From the NCBI GenBank assembly GCA_964403785.1, contig CAYOHM010000097.1:1-6094 (forward strand): a stretch of DNA of 6,094 nucleotides, written 5' to 3'. Within the stretch, counting starts at the first letter, position 1, and each line of letters opens with the position of its first letter. The stretch is from MGBC120314 sp964403785. GTDB taxonomy: Bacteria > Bacillota > Clostridia > Lachnospirales > Lachnospiraceae. Shown here one piece after another: positions 6,089-6,094 of this stretch. The notes beneath the pieces are model-generated. The model was given only the letters and a program-made list of their open reading frames with translations. It was not told the origin of the DNA and ran no database searches. Both the position numbers and the translations under genes were made by a program.

Positions 6089-6094
6089 GCACTA

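Overview
The window looks like a chromosomal segment of a low-to-moderate GC Clostridia member, most likely a Lachnospiraceae (Roseburia/Eubacterium/Butyrivibrio-like gut anaerobe). Two things point there. One is the gdpP-rplI-dnaB gene order typical of Firmicutes. The other is a secreted CAP-domain protein whose C-terminal repeats carry the RGKEIYD...SDAWYWLDN...KAVSKDVYQES...GKWVRYDENGHMIKGW motif string that I associate with Lachnospiraceae surface proteins. The genus assignment is inference.

All four genes are on the minus strand, so the window reads right to left. (1) At 6032-4161 is a secreted protein of 623 residues: signal peptide, CAP/SCP domain, a bacterial-Ig-like stretch, an H...CxxC segment, and two long cell-wall-binding-type repeats. 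It has its own -10 element at the right edge and its own hairpin terminator at 4117-4147. (2) At 4066-4094 a near-consensus promoter (TTTACA, 17 bp, extended -10 TGTTATAAT) starts an operon. (3) The operon is gdpP (membrane-bound cyclic-di-AMP phosphodiesterase, 4017-1963), rplI (ribosomal protein L9, 1961-1515) and dnaB (replicative helicase, 1489-134). It ends at a clear rho-independent terminator at 82-120. The gdpP stop and the rplI start are one base apart, and the rplI ribosome-binding site lies inside the last gdpP codons. There are 25 bases between rplI and dnaB.

The operon joins second-messenger turnover, a ribosomal protein and the replication fork helicase in one transcript. This is a conserved, mostly housekeeping arrangement. 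The CAP gene is transcriptionally separate and is the accessory, faster-evolving part of the window: its two C-terminal repeats are about 91% identical at DNA level over a 136-base block, which suggests recent duplication or gene conversion.

I see no mobile element, CRISPR array, RNA gene or convincing undescribed system. The more interesting points are the architecture and internal repeat of the CAP protein, a palindrome abutting the -35 of the gdpP promoter, and the embedded translation signal between gdpP and rplI.
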